Positions 16,736 through 25,206 are shown, numbered from the stretch's first letter. The stretch: 64,000 nucleotides of DNA from Enterococcus hirae ATCC 9790 (GCF_000271405.2 NC_018081.1:110856-174855); one strand, 5' to 3'. Translations and numbers: made by a program. Notes: a model not told the origin generated them from the letters alone.

Positions 16736-17862
16736 ATCGTAGCTAGACGGAACGCTGAAGCTAATTTAATTTGGTGATCAAACCACGCTGTTACCATAAA
16801 ATAATTAATACCATTATCATAGTCTTTGTATTGTTCATATAATACATCTGCAATATCGTAGTTCAAATGTGCATATGAGAAATCACCAACAACAGGTGTT
16901 GTAGCCGCATCAGTAAAGATTACTGGTTTACCTAAGACTTGCTCTGGTTGCGCATTGTATAATGTAGCACTTCCATTAGCTAAAGTTCGAATAATCGTTA
17001 CATAATCAGAAAAACGCATATAAATTGTTGCATTTTCTCGAAAATCTTCGTGCAAGTCTGCTAAAGCATTAGTGATTGCTTCATATAAATCATTTCCTTC
17101 CACCTCCTTGATATTCACTTCGGTTTTATCATAGAAACTCATATGTTCTTCGCCACTTTTAGGTGAAGTAGCAAATGAAACTTTGCGTTCCTTTGCAGCA
17201 AGCCCTGCACGTAAATTATTTTCTACTGTTTGAACCAGGTTCGTATTCGTTCCCATCAATACTGTATCAGTAATTCCAGCTTTTACTTTTGTTTGAAATC
17301 GTCCAAAATTAACTGAATCTCCTTTTAGTTCTATTTCTTTAGCAGCTTCTCCATCTTGAATAAAATCATCGTCATCAATTGTGAATGAAATACGAGGAAT
17401 TACAAGATTCGTAATTTGGGTTACTGTTTCTTTTTCTCTCAACTGATTTTTTACTAGCGGTTCCGCAATAATATCATTTGTTAATGTAGAAGGCAGGAAT
17501 TTATTTCCTTTTGTAGTTGAGTTATCTCCTAATACTTGCAGAACATCTGAATTCACAGGACGATTAGCCATCGTTGCTCGAATTAATTCTGCTTTTGCAT
17601 CAATAATTTTTTGCTTAGGATCTGTGGCTTCTGTAAAGTTACCTTTCGAAAGGCTTGCTTTTTGTTCTGCTTCCATTTGATCATGTTGATTCTTGATAAT
17701 ATCAAATCTTTGTTGTAACTCTGCTGCAGTTTTATTTAATTGATTTAATTCTTCAACAGTTACTGAAGTATCAGCTGCTTTTTGAGAAATTTCATCTTTA
17801 GTTTTTTGTATTTGTTTTCCTACCGTTGTCATATCTTGTTTTAATTCAAAAAGTGTCTTCAT
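16723..17862 (-). CDS. major capsid protein (HK97 fold)
   Basis: 379 aa. Residues 1-80 form a charged coiled coil (MKTLFELKQDMTTVGKQIQK) like the delta/scaffold domain that is removed by the prohead protease. The body (NQLREKETVTQITNLVIPRI, GMTDTV-like loops, FSYAHLNYDIADVLYEQYKD) is HK97-like. It follows the ClpP-like protease gene and precedes connectors. The last codons ATIKKA lie on the slippery A-run, so a minor extended form is predicted. Confidence 0.92.
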   Translation of the reverse strand: MKTLFELKQDMTTVGKQIQKTKDEISQKAADTSVTVEELNQLNKTAAELQQRFDIIKNQHDQMEAEQKASLSKGNFTEATDPKQKIIDAKAELIRATMANRPVNSDVLQVLGDNSTTKGNKFLPSTLTNDIIAEPLVKNQLREKETVTQITNLVIPRISFTIDDDDFIQDGEAAKEIELKGDSVNFGRFQTKVKAGITDTVLMGTNTNLVQTVENNLRAGLAAKERKVSFATSPKSGEEHMSFYDKTEVNIKEVEGNDLYEAITNALADLHEDFRENATIYMRFSDYVTIIRTLANGSATLYNAQPEQVLGKPVIFTDAATTPVVGDFSYAHLNYDIADVLYEQYKDYDNGINYFMVTAWFDHQIKLASAFRLATIKKA

Positions 17863-17920
17863 TTTTAAAGTCCTCCTAATACGTTAGTTATATATTCTTT
17901 ATCTTTTTTTGCCTGTTCGA

Positions 17921-18589
17921 TTATTTTTTTCTTTCATGATCATCTATTTGATTTTCTTGTTTAGTCATTAAGAATTTCTCAGGAACTCTTTGATAATTAC
18001 TAAAGAGTTTTTCGCTAATAGATGCTGCTATTTGATTCGAAGATTCAACAATGTCACATAAACCATAGTCAAATGCTTCTTTTGCTGATAACCAAGTTTC
18101 TTCAGCCATTATTTGTTTGATTTTTTCTTCTGTTAATTTCTCACCAGCTTTAGCAAGATAAGTTACAACTGATGATTCCGCAATTCTGTCAAGATCGTCA
18201 GCTTGTTTTCTTAATTCATTGGCATTACCTATAGCAAAAGACCACGGATTATGAATCATCATCATGCTATTTTCTGGCATAATAACCTTATCGCAACTAA
18301 CTACGATTACACTGGCAATAGAAGCTGCTAGAGCGTCCACATAAGCTGTTACATATGCTTTATGTTGCTTTAACATATTTCCTATAGCAATTCCTTCAAA
18401 AACAGAACCACCAGGAGAATTCACATGTAAATTAATTTTTTTGACATCTCCAAGCTCTTTTAAATCTTTTTGAAAACTCGAAGCTGTTGTATCTGATTCA
18501 TCCCATTTGAATGATGTAATTTCTCCAAAAATATAGATGTCAGCTTCATCTTGATCAACAGATTGTTTACATTCCCAAAACTTTTTCAT
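17921..18589 (-). CDS. ClpP-like prohead protease
   Basis: 222 aa. ClpP-type serine protease fold: HVNSPGGSVFEGIAIGNML, nucleophile in DALAASIAS (Ser90) and MIHNPW (His113). Phage members cleave capsid scaffold domains during head maturation. It lies between portal and capsid genes, the normal place. It is preceded by a hairpin that follows the portal gene. Confidence 0.92.
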   Translation of the reverse strand: MKKFWECKQSVDQDEADIYIFGEITSFKWDESDTTASSFQKDLKELGDVKKINLHVNSPGGSVFEGIAIGNMLKQHKAYVTAYVDALAASIASVIVVSCDKVIMPENSMMMIHNPWSFAIGNANELRKQADDLDRIAESSVVTYLAKAGEKLTEEKIKQIMAEETWLSAKEAFDYGLCDIVESSNQIAASISEKLFSNYQRVPEKFLMTKQENQIDDHERKK

Positions 18590-18612
18590 AACTACCCTCC
18601 TTTCAAGGAAAA

Positions 18613-18652
18613 ATAAAACAGACCTAACTATTTTTAGTTACGTCTGTTTCAC
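18613..18652 (-). terminator. terminator-like hairpin at the portal 3' end
   Basis: Minus-strand ACAGACGTAACTA pairs with TAGTTAGGTCTGT (one mismatch) around an AAAA loop, then TTTTATTTTT. It overlaps the last codons of the portal gene. It could attenuate transcription or protect mRNA ends between portal and protease. Confidence 0.6.
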
Positions 18653-19859
18653 TAGATTTATGCGATTTCCTTAATGTTGGATCCATTTCTTGCGGGTACA
18701 TATCGCCTGAAATCCATAAATCAGCAGCTTTACCTCCACGTGGTGGCATTTCTTCAAGCATCCTTGCTTCATCTGGCGCCATCCATCCATCACGAATACC
18801 ACCATGATAAAATTTCTGCCTAGCATCACTGTCCCCACGCAAGAGTCCCATCATATTGAACTTAAAGTAATAGCCTTTTATTCTTTCATTTTTTTGAAGT
18901 ATCTTCTTGTTAAATTCTCTTTCATATTGCTTCACAATAGGAGTGAGAGTCATATTAACGAATAGTTGCATCAACTGTTCATTTGATGAGAAACTACTAC
19001 TGTCGGAGTTCAAAAAAACACTAGGAACGTTAAAAACATTAGCAATACGATCTCGAGTAATTTTCTCAGTGATCTTCATGTCTGTTGCTACAAAGTTACG
19101 GTTCATTTCTTCAATAGTTATACCAGGCTCTTGAAAAAGTACACCGCCATTTTCTTCATAAAACCGTCGGAAATCTTCCACTACAGCCTTTTTCTTTTCT
19201 TCATCAACGCTAGTGTCATAAGTTAAAATGAATGAATCTCGTAATGATTGCATCTCTTTTAAAGAGAACTCACGAACAGCTTTATCAAAATCATTCGAAT
19301 TTTTTAATACTTGTATTGGGCTAATTCCCTTCCAAATTCCATTTCCTGCAATGTGTCGCACATGAATAACATCAGAATTATGAAAGTAGAATGTTTTACC
19401 ATCGTTATTCACTTGATACCATAATTCTTTACTACTCCTTTCAACAATAGGATTAACATAATTTGGATTGAACGGGATCAGTGATTCTAATTGCCCCCGA
19501 ATATCTCGAACAATCAAAGCATAACCATTTCCGTTTGTATTTCTACTAACTTCCAATACATTAATTATTTGGTCTAAAGTTTGATTTTTATTAGGAAAAT
19601 ACATCAACCGATCCATCGATTCATCGAATTGCTGTTCACAATTCAAATATTTTTTAAATGGTAGACTGGATAATGTATTACTTAAACGAGAAATGATTGA
19701 AAATATATTTTCGTTAGTTTCAAGAGTTGAGTTTTCTAATCCAAAAAAAGTCTTTCCAATCCATGATTTAAAATTTTGATTTTCATAGGATCCTTTAATA
19801 ATTGATTGTTTGATAAATTTAGGAGTTATTTTGTTAATAGTCCTTTGGAATTTATTCAT
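18624..19859 (-). CDS. phage portal protein (HK97/SPP1 family)
   Basis: 411 aa. Portal family features: NIFSIISRLSNTLSSLPFKK, NGNGYALIVRDIRGQLESLI and the stem region KITRDRIANVFNVPSVFLNS followed by MQLFVNMTLTPIVKQYEREF. Portals form the dodecameric channel for DNA packaging. The gene begins 3 bp after the TerL stop. The C-terminus ends in polar residues (SSETDVTKNS). Confidence 0.92.
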   Translation of the reverse strand: MNKFQRTINKITPKFIKQSIIKGSYENQNFKSWIGKTFFGLENSTLETNENIFSIISRLSNTLSSLPFKKYLNCEQQFDESMDRLMYFPNKNQTLDQIINVLEVSRNTNGNGYALIVRDIRGQLESLIPFNPNYVNPIVERSSKELWYQVNNDGKTFYFHNSDVIHVRHIAGNGIWKGISPIQVLKNSNDFDKAVREFSLKEMQSLRDSFILTYDTSVDEEKKKAVVEDFRRFYEENGGVLFQEPGITIEEMNRNFVATDMKITEKITRDRIANVFNVPSVFLNSDSSSFSSNEQLMQLFVNMTLTPIVKQYEREFNKKILQKNERIKGYYFKFNMMGLLRGDSDARQKFYHGGIRDGWMAPDEARMLEEMPPRGGKAADLWISGDMYPQEMDPTLRKSHKSSETDVTKNS

Positions 19860-19862
19860 TTA

Positions 19863-21650
19863 TTAACCTCCTCTCATCATTTCTCTTATACTTATGAAGC
19901 CAACAGTTCCTGTTTGTTTTGATTTTTTAGCAAACATTTCCACTACACTTACATGACTATTTAACACTGATGCAAAACCGTCAATTTTTCTATTTTTTGA
20001 TTGTTTCGTAGGCATCCAATTATTATTTCTATCTTGTACTAGTTTTACATTTGATAAATACCATCTAAAAATTTTTTGCTGATTATAAATAACTTTGCCA
20101 TCTAAAAATCGTTCTTTTAAGTCTTTCATTGGTCCACCAAGAGTAGTGAATCCTTGAATAGCTTCTTCCATGACAAATCCAAAATCAATCATTTGTTGAT
20201 TTAAAATCAGACTATTTCTTCGATCATATCTAACTTTCAACACTTTATATTTTTTTGATTGCTCCACAAACCAGTCAAAAACAAACTGATAATCAACATA
20301 ACTTCCTGGTGTCACAGTTAAATCACCTGATTTTATCCAAGCATCCAACCGTTGTTTATTATTGTCGTTGTTATATCTTTCTTGCGAAATCCAACTATGT
20401 TCTAAAACTGCTATTTCTCCAGTTTCATAAATGGGAAATTCCAAATTAGCCGATGTAAAGTCTTGTGTTTCTGATAAGTCATATCCTCCAACACATTCTT
20501 CACCTTCCATCGTTTTCCAATCAATTATTTTGTTATTCTTATTAATTGTTTGCATATCTAAAAACGATAATTCGTCTATGTCAGAAAATAAATTAAACTG
20601 TTTTGTGAACCAGTCAGCTTTCTCTTGAGGACTGTTACGTTCTGTTTTCCAGTCGGTTACTAAATCAACAAATGACATTAAGCCAATGTTAGGATTTGCT
20701 TTAATCCAGTTTCTTGGATCATCCGCTTCTGAAACATCGTCTAGTTTTGCTACAAAATAAAAAACCCGTTCATCCAGACCATCTTCAAGATGTTCTAAAC
20801 AATCGAGTGCATTATCATAATATTGCATAAGTGGTCCATCAAGAACATAACCTGCTGTAGTTATATAAACTATTAGTGGTTGCCTTCGCGTACCGCGAGA
20901 TTTTTTTATTACATTAATCAATTTGAAATTTATAAATTCATGGATTTCATCGAAAATCGCAAAATGAGTATTTAATCCATCGAGTTTTTTACTATCCGAT
21001 GCTCGGGCCTCCATCTTAGAAAAAGTTGCTTCGTCTTTAATTAATGATCTTTGTGGCTTATACTTTTTGTCTAATCTAGGAGATTGCTTTACCATTTCCT
21101 TTGTTTTATCAAATAAAATTGATGCTTGATCTTTCGCATTGGCCAAAACATAGACATTAGCACCTTGCTCGTTATCATATCCCAACATATAAGCTGATAA
21201 TCCGCTGATAAGTGACGTTTTACCATTTTTTCGTCCTACAAATGTCAAAGCTTCACGAAAACGTCGGATTCCTGTGTCTTTATGAATCCATCCAAACATT
21301 GAACCAATGATAAAATGTTGCCATGGTTGCAAAATAAATCGGTCAAAGTCTCCTTCAGTCGGACGGCAATTATCTTCAATAAATCGAATTGGACGATGCC
21401 CTACTTCTTCATCAAAAATCCACGGAAATTCTTCGGTTCCTTGTCGTTCTAAATCTAATATATGCCTTTTAGCAGCAAGAATATTTTCTTTACTCGCTGG
21501 TATAGATTCATCGATCAAACGTTCAGCGTACCAAGTAGTCAATAATTCTGGATAGGGTTCTAATAATATCCCGCCCCAAGAAGCTTGTTCCTCCTTGTAG
21601 TTTTCCCACCATTTTTCTAACTCAGAATAAGATAAAGAAGTCAATTCCAT
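19863..21650 (-). CDS. terminase large subunit
   Basis: 595 aa. Packaging ATPase and nuclease: Walker A-like VGRKNGKTS (about 138-146), Walker B AIFDE (about 231-235), and the RNase H-like nuclease beginning VGGYDLSETQDF (Asp391). It drives DNA into the prohead and cuts the concatemer. It overlaps the small subunit by 10 bp. With the HNH gene upstream this is the HK97-like cos-packaging arrangement. Confidence 0.95.
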   Translation of the reverse strand: MELTSLSYSELEKWWENYKEEQASWGGILLEPYPELLTTWYAERLIDESIPASKENILAAKRHILDLERQGTEEFPWIFDEEVGHRPIRFIEDNCRPTEGDFDRFILQPWQHFIIGSMFGWIHKDTGIRRFREALTFVGRKNGKTSLISGLSAYMLGYDNEQGANVYVLANAKDQASILFDKTKEMVKQSPRLDKKYKPQRSLIKDEATFSKMEARASDSKKLDGLNTHFAIFDEIHEFINFKLINVIKKSRGTRRQPLIVYITTAGYVLDGPLMQYYDNALDCLEHLEDGLDERVFYFVAKLDDVSEADDPRNWIKANPNIGLMSFVDLVTDWKTERNSPQEKADWFTKQFNLFSDIDELSFLDMQTINKNNKIIDWKTMEGEECVGGYDLSETQDFTSANLEFPIYETGEIAVLEHSWISQERYNNDNNKQRLDAWIKSGDLTVTPGSYVDYQFVFDWFVEQSKKYKVLKVRYDRRNSLILNQQMIDFGFVMEEAIQGFTTLGGPMKDLKERFLDGKVIYNQQKIFRWYLSNVKLVQDRNNNWMPTKQSKNRKIDGFASVLNSHVSVVEMFAKKSKQTGTVGFISIREMMRGG

Positions 21651-22162
21651 TCTGAATCATCTTCTTCATCTTGAGATAGTTTTATAGCTAATTTTGCTCT
21701 AGAAGCTGGAGAAAGTCCTAAATCTCCACCAAAAACACGTAAATTTTTGGAACATGTATCCATTTGTTTTGATAATGGATTCCCATACATCTCTGGTGGT
21801 TCATTGAATTCTTTACCACTTGCTTCAGCAAGCTCTTTATTTCGTTTGTATTCTTTTTTGTACTCTCTTTGCATTTTTCTATATTGCTTTCTTAATTCTA
21901 CATATTGAGAGTACCAATCACTATACATAGCCATTAAGTATACATCTGGATTCATCACTAATTCGACTGATAGTAATTCATTTTTAATAAAATCAAACAC
22001 TTCTTTTCCCTGCTTATCTAGCCACGAAGGAGCCCTGATTTCATCTGTATTCATTTTTAATTTTTCTTCAACTTCTGCTCGCTTTTTCAATTCTTTTGTA
22101 TTTCTTTTGTTTGGATTTTTTTGGAGCAATTGTAATCTTGCACTTTTAGCTGGTCTTGGCAT
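21641..22162 (-). CDS. terminase small subunit, P27 family
   Basis: About 173 aa from the ATG at 22162 (MPRPAKSARLQLLQKNPNKR). That start is preferred because AAGGTGA lies 5 bp upstream; an in-frame ATG at 22180 has no such site. The helical pattern and the C-terminal LGLSPASRAKLAIK motif are typical of P27/phiC31 TerS proteins that bind the packaging site. Confidence 0.9.
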   Translation of the reverse strand: MPRPAKSARLQLLQKNPNKRNTKELKKRAEVEEKLKMNTDEIRAPSWLDKQGKEVFDFIKNELLSVELVMNPDVYLMAMYSDWYSQYVELRKQYRKMQREYKKEYKRNKELAEASGKEFNEPPEMYGNPLSKQMDTCSKNLRVFGGDLGLSPASRAKLAIKLSQDEEDDSEWN

Positions 22163-22230
22163 AATTTCACCTTCTTTCATTATTTTCTAATCGTCTAAAA
22201 AAATCGAAAAGCGGTATTTGTGTAAAGGAA

Positions 22231-22254
22231 GGGGCGCACCGGTCTTGGCGCCCC
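22231..22254. other. GC-rich inverted repeat, candidate cos-region element
   Basis: GGGGCGC pairs with GCGCCCC around a 10-nt loop in otherwise AT-rich DNA between the HNH and TerS genes. The cohesive-end site of cos phages with this gene order usually lies here. There is no U-tract, so a terminator is less likely. The cut position cannot be read from sequence. Confidence 0.35.
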
Positions 22255-22351
22255 TCCTGTTTCTATTTTTCTAAGTAGGGGGGCTAGTTACCTCTGTATC
22301 TTTTAAGTTCTATTTCCACTCTTAAATTCTCACACACTAATCTAGGTGTCG

Positions 22352-22507
22352 CTAAAACTTGGTGATTAGTCTCGTCTCACGAGATACATAGATTGATTCT
22401 ATAATTACAGTTCCATTCAAAACAGCTGATTTTAATTCATTAATTTCTTTAGTGAGATATTCTAAAGACTCAATCTGTTTATTTGCTACATTACTCTCTT
22501 GTTGCAT
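22352..22507 (-). CDS. small coiled-coil phage protein
   Basis: 51 aa (MQQESNVANKQIESLEYLTK start), helical with Leu/Ile heptads. It overlaps the 3' end of the HNH gene by 17 bp, as phage genes often do. AAAGG lies 12 bp upstream of the ATG, a weak fit. No function recognised. Confidence 0.4.
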   Translation of the reverse strand: MQQESNVANKQIESLEYLTKEINELKSAVLNGTVIIESIYVSRETRLITKF

Positions 22508-22805
22508 AGAACTTCACTACCTTTCTCTTCGTCTTAACTTTCTTTTCTCCTCCTGATTTCTCAGGATGTTCTTTGTTATGGCAAGCAAGGCAAACAAGCT
22601 CTAGGTTATCTATGTCCCAGAACTTAGTTATATCTTCTCTTGCTTCGATTATGTGATGGACAACTACTCCTCTTGTTATTATCCCTCGGCGTTGACACTC
22701 TTGGCATACACCAAAGTCCCTTGCTATGACTAGCTTTCTAAGTTTCCTCCATTTGTTTGTCTTATAGAGTTTATCTATTTCGTCTCTAGGTCTGACCTCT
22801 CTCAT
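22491..22805 (-). CDS. HNH endonuclease
   Basis: 104 aa. CQECQRRG, VVHHIIEARED, NLELVCLACHN give the zinc Cys pairs and the HNH core (His-His, Asn, His). HNH proteins next to TerS are needed for cos cleavage together with terminase in HK97-like phages. The ATG directly follows the TAA of the upstream small reading frame. Confidence 0.92.
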   Translation of the reverse strand: MREVRPRDEIDKLYKTNKWRKLRKLVIARDFGVCQECQRRGIITRGVVVHHIIEAREDITKFWDIDNLELVCLACHNKEHPEKSGGEKKVKTKRKVVKFYATRE

Positions 22806-23099
22806 TTAAGTTTCTCTCTCATGTTCTATCGTTCTTTTATCTAGATACTTTGTATTCGGACTATCGTAATACTCAATATGTATTTTATTCTGTCCATTTG
22901 TATCATAACTTCTTGTATGCCAATGATATGAAATATCCACTAATCCTCTTGGTATTTTATCCAATCATTGTCCTTTATAATAAATCTCTGGTACTGAGTC
23001 AGTATCTTTTAATTTAATCTCTAATAGATTGGCATCATCTTTTACTTCGAACAATTCAATTTCGCTTCTATCGCTTTGAACAAATAGATTTTTAAACAT
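22806..23099 (-). pseudogene. small phage gene interrupted by an in-frame TGA
   Basis: One reading frame of 97 codons from MFKNLFVQSDRSEIELFEVK to LDKRTIEHERET, broken once by TGA at 22965-22967 (YYKGQ-stop-LDKIPRG). A Trp codon (TGG) there would restore one protein. The frame overlaps the upstream gene by 8 bp and ends just before the HNH start, as an intact operon gene would. A TTG directly after the stop could restart the second half. Function unknown. Confidence 0.6.
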
Positions 23100-23400
23100 C
23101 CCCATGACTATTCTCCTTGCTATATTTCTCTATATAAACATTCACTAAGGCTTCTTGTACCTTAAATATTCCTTCAATACTAAGATTATTTACACTCAAG
23201 CCTAATTTTTCCTTTATAAACTTAGCATTGTGGTCTGCTTTAATTGTTTGTTCAGCAATAAAATAATTAAGAGCTGCTACTTCATCCATCTTTAATCCAA
23301 CTAAACTAATGATGTTAATGAATAAGGTAGCTAGTTCATCCATATCTTTCTCTGCTCTTATCTTCTCAATCAACTTGGTGTAATCATAGTTATCATTCAT
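23092..23400 (-). CDS. hypothetical phage protein
   Basis: 102 aa, helical and acidic (LIEKIRAEKDMDELATLFIN). No domain recognised. It lies in the small-gene run upstream of HNH/TerS and its ATG overlaps the end of the next gene's restored frame. Position suggests a packaging or late-accessory role, which is inference only. Confidence 0.7.
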   Translation of the reverse strand: MNDNYDYTKLIEKIRAEKDMDELATLFINIISLVGLKMDEVAALNYFIAEQTIKADHNAKFIKEKLGLSVNNLSIEGIFKVQEALVNVYIEKYSKENSHGDV

Positions 23401-23623
23401 TTGATGTACCTCTCAATGTTTTGTTGAATATATTCGTCTTTCCAATACCCACGTCCACAGTAACGAAGGTTATATTTGTCGATTTCTTTTGGTGTCGCTT
23501 CTCGTGCCATTTCAATGATTGAGTACTTCTTTTTATTTGGACTGACTGGACCACTCTAATTGGATCATTATCATTTGGCTGTGGATACCTATTAGAAAGT
23601 GATACGTACCAGTAGTTTCTCAT
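23397..23623 (-). pseudogene. small phage gene with internal frameshift
   Basis: It starts MRNYWYVSLSNRYPQPNDND. The 76-codon frame then becomes Thr/Lys-rich and unlike a protein, while another frame reads SIIEMAREATPKEIDKYNLR and CGRGYWKDEYIQQNIERYIK to a stop at 23397. Removing a five-base partial duplication (CCAGT within GTCCAGTCAGTCC, near 23545) joins the two parts into a 73-aa protein. So a small insertion appears to have broken the gene. Confidence 0.6.
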
Positions 23624-23729
23624 TAATTATTTACCTCCTCGATCATCTTCTCTTCAGCAAAAAAATGGATAGAAATAAAAGTATAATATATAATTAAATT
23701 TAAATTAAAAAATTATAGAAGGTGAAGCT

Positions 23730-24032
23730 ATGGATGAATTTAAAATGATAAAAAATACACTTATTTCGATAAAACAGCGTACATCATTGATAAACAACAT
23801 TCCTAACGAAACCGATCTAAACGACATTATAAAACAGTTTAATGTTCGACTTATAGATAAAGAATGCAATAAAATAATTTCGATTGAGGTAGCTAATTAT
23901 TTAAAATTAGAAAATAGGATATTAAATAAATATATCAAACAGATTGCTGAAGAACTTCACATCAAACTAGAAGGTCTTCATAATGTAAATTCTGATACTT
24001 CAGAAGCTGATGCATATTATATCTATCTTTAA
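23730..24032 (+). CDS. hypothetical plus-strand accessory protein
   Basis: 100 aa, helical (MDEFKMIKNTLISIKQRTSL). GAAGGTG lies 6 bp before the ATG. It is transcribed against the late operon and sits in the accessory insert between ArpU and the packaging genes. AT-rich DNA with TATAAT-like boxes precedes it. No domain recognised. Confidence 0.6.
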   Translation: MDEFKMIKNTLISIKQRTSLINNIPNETDLNDIIKQFNVRLIDKECNKIISIEVANYLKLENRILNKYIKQIAEELHIKLEGLHNVNSDTSEADAYYIYL

Positions 24033-24092
24033 TCGATGTACTATAAATATAACTTCCGTCTTTAGAAATTAATAGACAGCGAGTGCTCTCAA

Positions 24093-24120
24093 TTGATTTT
24101 GTATTTTCACATGATATAAT
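24093..24120 (+). promoter_or_regulatory. promoter of candidate antitoxin RNA
   Basis: TTGATT (24093-24098), 16-bp spacer, TATAAT (24115-24120). It points toward the hairpin-rich RNA that ends in the shared terminator at 24202-24247. Confidence 0.65.
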
Positions 24121-24126
24121 AGACAT

Positions 24127-24247
24127 AGAAAAAGGACGTGCTGGTAACACGTCCTGTGTAGAACCGTTAAAAAGACGGTGACGAAACTTTAATGTTTGAT
24201 TAAATAAACCATCTCAGCTCGTCAAAGTGAGAGATGGTTTATTTTTT
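24127..24247 (+). ncRNA. candidate type I antitoxin RNA for the Hol_Tox-like locus
   Basis: About 120 nt from the promoter to a strong terminator. It contains a perfect hairpin GGACGTG/CACGTCC with loop CTGGTAA, which includes a YUNR-type motif, and a second ACCGT/ACGGT hairpin. It converges with the toxin mRNA and overlaps its 3' end, the layout of Fst- and Hol_Tox-type type I systems. Assignment is by layout. Confidence 0.55.
24202..24247. terminator. bidirectional terminator shared by toxin and antitoxin RNAs
   Basis: A 14-bp perfect stem (AAATAAACCATCTC with GAGATGGTTTATTT) with U-rich ends on both strands. Confidence 0.85.
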
Positions 24248-24254
24248 GTTATTG

Positions 24255-24323
24255 TCATCTTTGATTAGCTAAAACTAACATCGCAAAAGCAATCATTAGC
24301 TGTAGCGCCTCAAACACTGACAA
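24255..24323 (-). pseudogene. truncated Hol_Tox-like type I toxin
   Basis: A TTG start preceded by AAAGGAG gives MSVFEALQLMIAFAMLVLAN then R and stop, 22 aa. Hol_Tox peptides begin the same way but have a longer membrane helix and a charged end. A charged end (LIKDDNNKK) is found in another frame just downstream, so a small deletion seems to have shortened the helix. A 12-aa leader frame ends 1 bp before the TTG. Confidence 0.6.
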
Positions 24324-24324
24324 T

Positions 24325-24363
24325 TCAGGCTCTCCTTTCCTTAAATTTGATACTTACATTCAT
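24325..24363 (-). CDS. leader peptide upstream of the toxin
   Basis: 12 aa (MNVSIKFKERRA) behind a strong AGGAGGTG site. Its stop is 1 bp from the toxin TTG, so toxin translation is probably coupled to it. Confidence 0.5.
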   Translation of the reverse strand: MNVSIKFKERRA

Positions 24364-24425
24364 AAGCATCACCTCCTAGAATGGATTGCCACCATCTTTT
24401 CACTTTTCTACGATACATATTATAA

Positions 24426-24458
24426 AACAAGGTTAGCTGGTTTGCTAGCCTTGTTTTT
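24426..24458 (+). terminator. intrinsic terminator
   Basis: CAAGGTTAGC pairs with GCTAGCCTTG (one mismatch) around TGGTTT, then TTTTT on the plus strand. Confidence 0.65.
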
Positions 24459-24469
24459 ATGTAAAAACT

Positions 24470-24740
24470 ACACCTCAGAGCAGCTCATGAGGTATAGTTC
24501 TAGCATGCTATAATTGAGATTGCCCATTCCTCTTGCAGTAGCTATAGAATGGTATATAGGTCAGATTGCCCCCACTACTGCTCAATCTCAAAGTCGCTGG
24601 AATGGGATCGCACCACTCATGTACTATTCCTCTCTAGTTTTGTACAAGGTCCCAGTAGTCCGCCATACGAAACCTACCTTCACCTTCGCGTCTCTCTATT
24701 TCCGCCACAGCGACATAAGTGTATTGCGAAATTATTTTTA
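24470..24740. other. structured non-coding region, no gene supported
   Basis: About 270 bp with higher GC than its surroundings. TGAGATTG (24515-24522) can pair with CAATCTCA (24583-24590), and CCCATTCC (24523-24530) with GGAATGGG (24599-24606); the interleaved order gives a pseudoknot topology. An extended -10 (TGCTATAAT, 24506-24514) lies at its left edge on the plus strand. The open frames here have no ribosome site and odd composition, so I do not call a protein. Confidence 0.35.
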
Positions 24741-24773
24741 GTCGTTATATAATTAATTAAGGAGGTTTTTCAT

Positions 24774-24989
24774 ATGCCTAATTATGTTATTGATACAACA
24801 CCTACAAAAAATAATACTCACATACTACATGAAATAGACTGTCCATATGCCCCTGACAAAAATCATTCGATTGAAATTGGATACTATATAGAATGTTCAT
24901 CAGCGCTCCGATATATTCGTATCAAAAAAACAAATTTAAATGTTTCTGGATGCAAATACTGTTGTCGTTCTTGTTGCAGTAAAAAATAA
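24774..24989 (+). CDS. small cysteine-rich protein, zinc-binding-like
   Basis: 71 aa with AAGGAGG ideally placed before the ATG. MPNYVIDTTPTKNNTH, an inner Cys and the C-terminal SGCKYCCRSCCSKK recall a widespread uncharacterised family with a GCxxC end. Conserved Cys pairs suggest metal binding. It has its own terminator and sits in the accessory insert, facing against the late operon. Confidence 0.7.
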   Translation: MPNYVIDTTPTKNNTHILHEIDCPYAPDKNHSIEIGYYIECSSALRYIRIKKTNLNVSGCKYCCRSCCSKK

Positions 24990-24997
24990 TTGTATTG

Positions 24998-25030
24998 CTA
25001 GCTATCTTTTGAGGATAGCTAATTTTTTTA
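24998..25030 (+). terminator. terminator of the cysteine-rich gene
   Basis: TAGCTATC pairs with GATAGCTA, followed by ATTTTTTT. Confidence 0.85.
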
Positions 25031-25035
25031 TATCA

Positions 25036-25129
25036 AAACAGACAGCAACCAGTTGATATAGATAAATAATGGAAAGTAAAGGAGGTTTTCACTTCCTTTT
25101 TCGTATTTTTGTGATTAGTTGCTGTCTAT
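25036..25129. repeat. inverted-repeat-bounded non-coding segment
   Basis: AGACAGCAAC and GTTGCTGTCT (10 bp, perfect) bound about 75 bp that hold a second imperfect GGAAAGT/CACTTCC hairpin. No gene is seen. It may be a long stem-loop in the late leader transcript or a small mobile remnant. Confidence 0.4.
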
Positions 25130-25206
25130 CAAAGCATAATTACAACGATAAGGGAGACTGCCTCCCTTCGCTTATTTTGTCGAATTACTAATCTTTCGAC
25201 ACTATC

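Noticed and set aside
22231..22254. Terminator upstream of TerS
   Set aside because: GC-rich stem lacks a U-run; cos-region element is the more likely reading.
24514..24741. 75-codon plus-strand frame in the structured region
   Set aside because: No Shine-Dalgarno, low-complexity composition, and overlapping alternative frames; the nucleotide-level pairing explains the region better.
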